Source: Hirsutella rhossiliensis (lineage: Eukaryota > Ascomycota > Sordariomycetes > Hypocreales > Ophiocordycipitaceae). From it: a stretch of DNA of 64,000 nt. Under the pieces are notes generated by a model. The model searched no databases and was not told the origin of the DNA. It saw nothing but the letters and a program-made list of their open reading frames with translations. Each line of letters begins with the position of its first letter. Within the stretch, counting starts at the first letter, position 1. Positions 61,101 to 64,000 of the stretch are shown here, piece by piece. The DNA lies in the NCBI RefSeq assembly GCF_020360975.1, contig NW_025408683.1:868001-932000 (forward strand), read 5' to 3'. The position numbers were made by a program, and so were the translations under genes.

Positions 61101-63499
61101 GAAGTCGGTTATAAAGAACTAAAGTATAGTTTTAACTACCTAGTTACGTCGTTCCGATAAGCTATTAGTCTAAGGATACTAAGCCGTAGATATTAGTAAC
61201 TTAGACCTATACGCTATCTATAGTCCCTTTTAGAACGCCGAAAGGAACTTAGGGTCTTAGTTAGAAATAATCTAGGCGGGAATCCCTTAGTTATAGCGTA
61301 TTAACTTAGTAAATAGTGCCTTAGCTTAGTCCTTTATAGTAAACTAATCGTAGCCTTAAATAAGGAGCTTTATTTTCGAGAACTTATCGGTTACTATTAG
61401 TAGTATATTATAGTAGACCCTAATAAGCAGTATCTATAGAGTTCGGTCCGCGAGGACGTCTAGGAGCCCTATTATAAAATCTATAGCGATTATATAGAAA
61501 GGTAAGGCTAGGGAAGTAATCGGAACTAACTCGCTAAGGGCCTTTAACTAGTTAGTTTAGTTCTTATAGTAAGCGTTATACTTATCGATAAAGCTATCGA
61601 TAAGCTTCTTAAGGCTAGTAATAGTAAACGTAGAAGATAATTCCTCTTATATCCTTTGCCGTTTAAGGTAGAATTTACGCGCGTAGTTATTAGCGATAAT
61701 TTCCTTAGTATAGGTAGTAGGGATATAGAGCCGGTAACGACCTTAGGTCTTAACTAGGTAGAGTAACCCGTTCCGCTTAACGAATAGGAGACTAACCTAG
61801 GACTTATCGCTTTTAAGCTACTTTAGTATACCGGCCTACCTAGGTTCTTCCGCGTATACTTCCTAGATCTTCTAGTATAGGTTAGGTTAAATAAAGGATT
61901 TTATAACTATATATATATATTTAACCGGTACTTTATCTTCCTAAACGCGGTCTAATTCCCTAGGTTTATATTTCCTAGATATTATAGATAGTAGTTAAGA
62001 TAGTATATCGGTAAGGATATTTACGGTTCTAGGAATATAGTAGACCTTTAAGGGAAACTAGCTAAGGTACTATAAAGTAAGTATAAGCCGATTATTTATC
62101 TTTATACTAGTAGTAAATAACGATATTTACTTTAAGATTACGCTTATAGCGGCGTAGTTAGTTAGTATAATAACCTTTAGTAGTATAGTAGAGATAATAT
62201 ATAACTAGAGCTTTTAATAAGCCTAGGAAAGATAGGCGACTTTAAGTTCTATAAGCTAGTATCTAGGTTCTCCGCTAGTTAAGCGTTTACTAAGGTAAAG
62301 GATTAGCTAGATACTTATTTAAAGCGGGGTCCTTCCTAGGTTCTAGTCTACCCTTAGTATAAGGTAGAAGGCTACTACTATAAAGCCTAGCTCGCGGCTA
62401 GCGTCGATTTATAGGAATAATAGCTATTATAGGTTAAAATAGTATAGCCGCGTTAGTTCTATAAGAGCGTTCGTAATATCTTAGAAGGCTTATTCCTCTA
62501 CTAAGGAAGGTTAGTATATTATCTTAGAGGTATATCTATTCCTTACTAGTCCTTTAGGCAGCGCTTAACTATCCTATACTTTCTTAAGTATCGCTATTTT
62601 CCGAACCTAGAGCGCCTCTACCCTTTAAAAGAAGTAAGCTACTAGGTACTATAGCTAGTTAACTAAGCCGAGCTACTTTTTTAGTACTTATAGGGTATTT
62701 AGAAACTCTATATCTTATAATACTTATACTTGTTCTTTAGTATTTATTAAGCTAATACTATTAACTTAAAATCCTAATAGTTTTATAGATAGGTAGCTTA
62801 GGAATAATTTCGATCTAGCTAAGGCTAGGTTATAGTCTACGAAGAGTTAGAAGATAGCCTAAAGGTAATAAATATAGTCGTATTCTATATCTAAGTATAT
62901 TATAATATTATTAATATACTTAGAGGAATATTCTATATATTCCTAGAAGATTTAGTCTATAAATCTTTAGACGTATACGGGTAAGTTCTTATATCCTATT
63001 AAGGCTACCGTTAGTCGTTTTAATCCTTTATAGCTAATTACCGTAAACCTCTCTTAATACTCCTTATAGATAAGGAACTAATAAAAGAAAGACCGAGCGT
63101 CTATAGCGGAAATAAAGCGTTTCCCCTATAGCTTCTAGATTATATCTCCCTAAAACAGTATTAAGTAAGCGTCTAGGATAGCTATACTATTAAGAGCGCG
63201 TAGGTCTATTACTATTTAGCCCTTTTCGTTACTATATATAGTTCTCTAAACTACGAATATAGGGTAAGCGAACGGGGTTGCCTCTATAGCCTATTCTATA
63301 CGCCCCTTTTAGTATAGGTCCTTATAGGTCTAGTCGATTAATACCTTATCCTTCTAGCTAAGCGGGTAAGCTTTAAACGCTAGTTTATATAGGTACTAAT
63401 TTTCTATTAGCGGAATATATATATAGTAGTCTAAGTAGACCTTAATAGTACCTTAGTCTTTTTATAGGGTTAGGAAGGAGGCGACTATATATTAGATCT
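58104..63499 (-). mobile_element. Ty3/gypsy chromovirus G, RIPed, RT to chromodomain plus an extra ORF
   Basis: The minus strand reads RT about 63,400-62,650 (VIDLRALNSIAILDAY, SAIDARSFFYQF, YINNIIIYLD), RNase H about 62,500-62,250, integrase about 61,750-60,900 (VTDKFSKIKLL, IISNQDPKFLSAF, NSLSERRNQVV) and a chromodomain near 60,620-60,460 (VERILNFKTYKYS...TYIKYLIS). Protease and gag upstream of RT are lost where D4 begins. A second long protein-like frame lies further downstream at 58,340-59,990. All frames carry TAA/TAG. LTRs were not located; the pol end near 60,440 is followed by about 450 bases without a recognised domain. Confidence 0.82.
58340..59990 (-). pseudogene. Unidentified long ORF trace downstream of chromovirus G pol
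   Basis: With TAA/TAG read as sense, the minus strand gives about 550 protein-like residues (for example DYNQLYFSTPYSAAAYRN near the start), ending at a stop near 58,340. It has Ala/Leu-rich helical stretches and no zinc knuckle, protease or polymerase motif. It may be the gag of a second, otherwise lost element or an accessory ORF; I do not recognise it. Just beyond its end, 58,150-58,330 holds loosely repeated 'gctaagctaggg' motifs. Confidence 0.45.
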
Positions 63500-64000
63500 T
63501 ATTACGGAGTAGGTAGAGGCGTGCGCGTAGGTGCTATCCGTAGGATAATATTAATAAGCTATATAGAGCTCTCCTATACGCGGCTAGCCCGTATAATTAC
63601 GTGCGGGATCCGGCCCTCCGTACGTAACTACACGGCTTAGGCTATAGCCTAAGCCTATAACCTATAATAGTTAAAGACTCTTATATAATGCCCTCCCTTA
63701 AGCGCGGCGCGGCGTTGCCCTATTAACGGCTTCCGTACTATAGGGCCCGTGCCGCTAGCTCTACCCTACCCTTTTCCGTTAATCGTGCTAGCCCTACTAG
63801 CCCTATTATCCCTACGCCTATTAGCCCGGGCAGCTAGAACCGGGCTCTATACTTATCGGCCGGCTAGCCGTTTAAATAGGGGCGCAACTTATTATATACG
63901 CCCCTAGGTAGCCGGCGGCCGGCCCGGACCTACGTAAGCCTTAGGTTGCCCGTCCCCTCGGCCTTAGGCAGCCTCCTCTACCTAGGGGTATATAAGGCGG
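63500..64000 (-). mobile_element. Chromovirus D4: 3' LTR and start of 3' region, runs off the window
   Basis: LTR 63,500-63,684 (185 bp) is followed by the same GC-rich region as D1 9,134-9,404, with a ~40-base extra segment near 63,735-63,775. The TATATAAGG of the antisense unit is at 63,989-63,997. The rest lies beyond the right edge. Confidence 0.88.

Overview
The window looks like a chromosome segment of a filamentous ascomycete (Pezizomycotina). The genes have short GT-AG introns of about 50-90 bp. They sit in an island of normal-composition DNA between two blocks of retrotransposons that carry the mark of repeat-induced point mutation (RIP): CpA and TpG are nearly absent, TpA is in excess and CpG is kept. 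In these blocks almost every stop is TAA or TAG and ATG is very rare, so ordinary ORF calling sees nothing. Element families can still be read by treating TAA/TAG as former Gln/Arg/Trp codons. I cannot name the species.

Left block, 1 to about 34,690. It starts with an inverted repeat (1-646) and a degraded gag-like region, then a 5'-to-integrase part of a Ty1/copia element (about 4,380-7,825). Next is a nested stack. A minus-strand Ty3/gypsy chromovirus (X1, 7,826-28,826) is split by a second minus-strand chromovirus (D1, 8,948-15,858, TSD GATTT) and by a plus-strand Ty1/copia element (C1, 17,949-24,264, two 697-bp LTRs, TSD TTTAG). A 5'-truncated plus-strand relative of X1 (X2, 28,827-34,481) lies head-to-head with it.

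Gene island, about 34,700-49,800. In order: a broken PD-(D/E)XK nuclease-like gene (minus), a small secreted protein with two copies of one domain (minus), a broken class I terpene synthase (plus), an intact six-exon NmrA/isoflavone-reductase-like oxidoreductase (plus), a broken Zn2Cys6 transcription factor interrupted by a clean 236-bp solo LTR (plus), and an intact two-exon MFS monocarboxylate-type transporter (plus). Terpene synthase, reductase, regulator and transporter side by side in one orientation look like the relic of a terpenoid gene cluster. That is an inference from neighbourhood.

Right block, about 49,800-64,000. It holds fragments of the D chromovirus family (D2, D3, D4), an LTR element with 706-bp LTRs (F1 and inverted F2), a 697-bp solo copia LTR (TSD CTTAT) and a minus-strand chromovirus (G). 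F2 carries a 673-bp piece of non-RIPed DNA flanked by a 15-bp target duplication, a striking late insertion into an already mutated element. All calls come from reading the sequence; no database search or alignment program was used.
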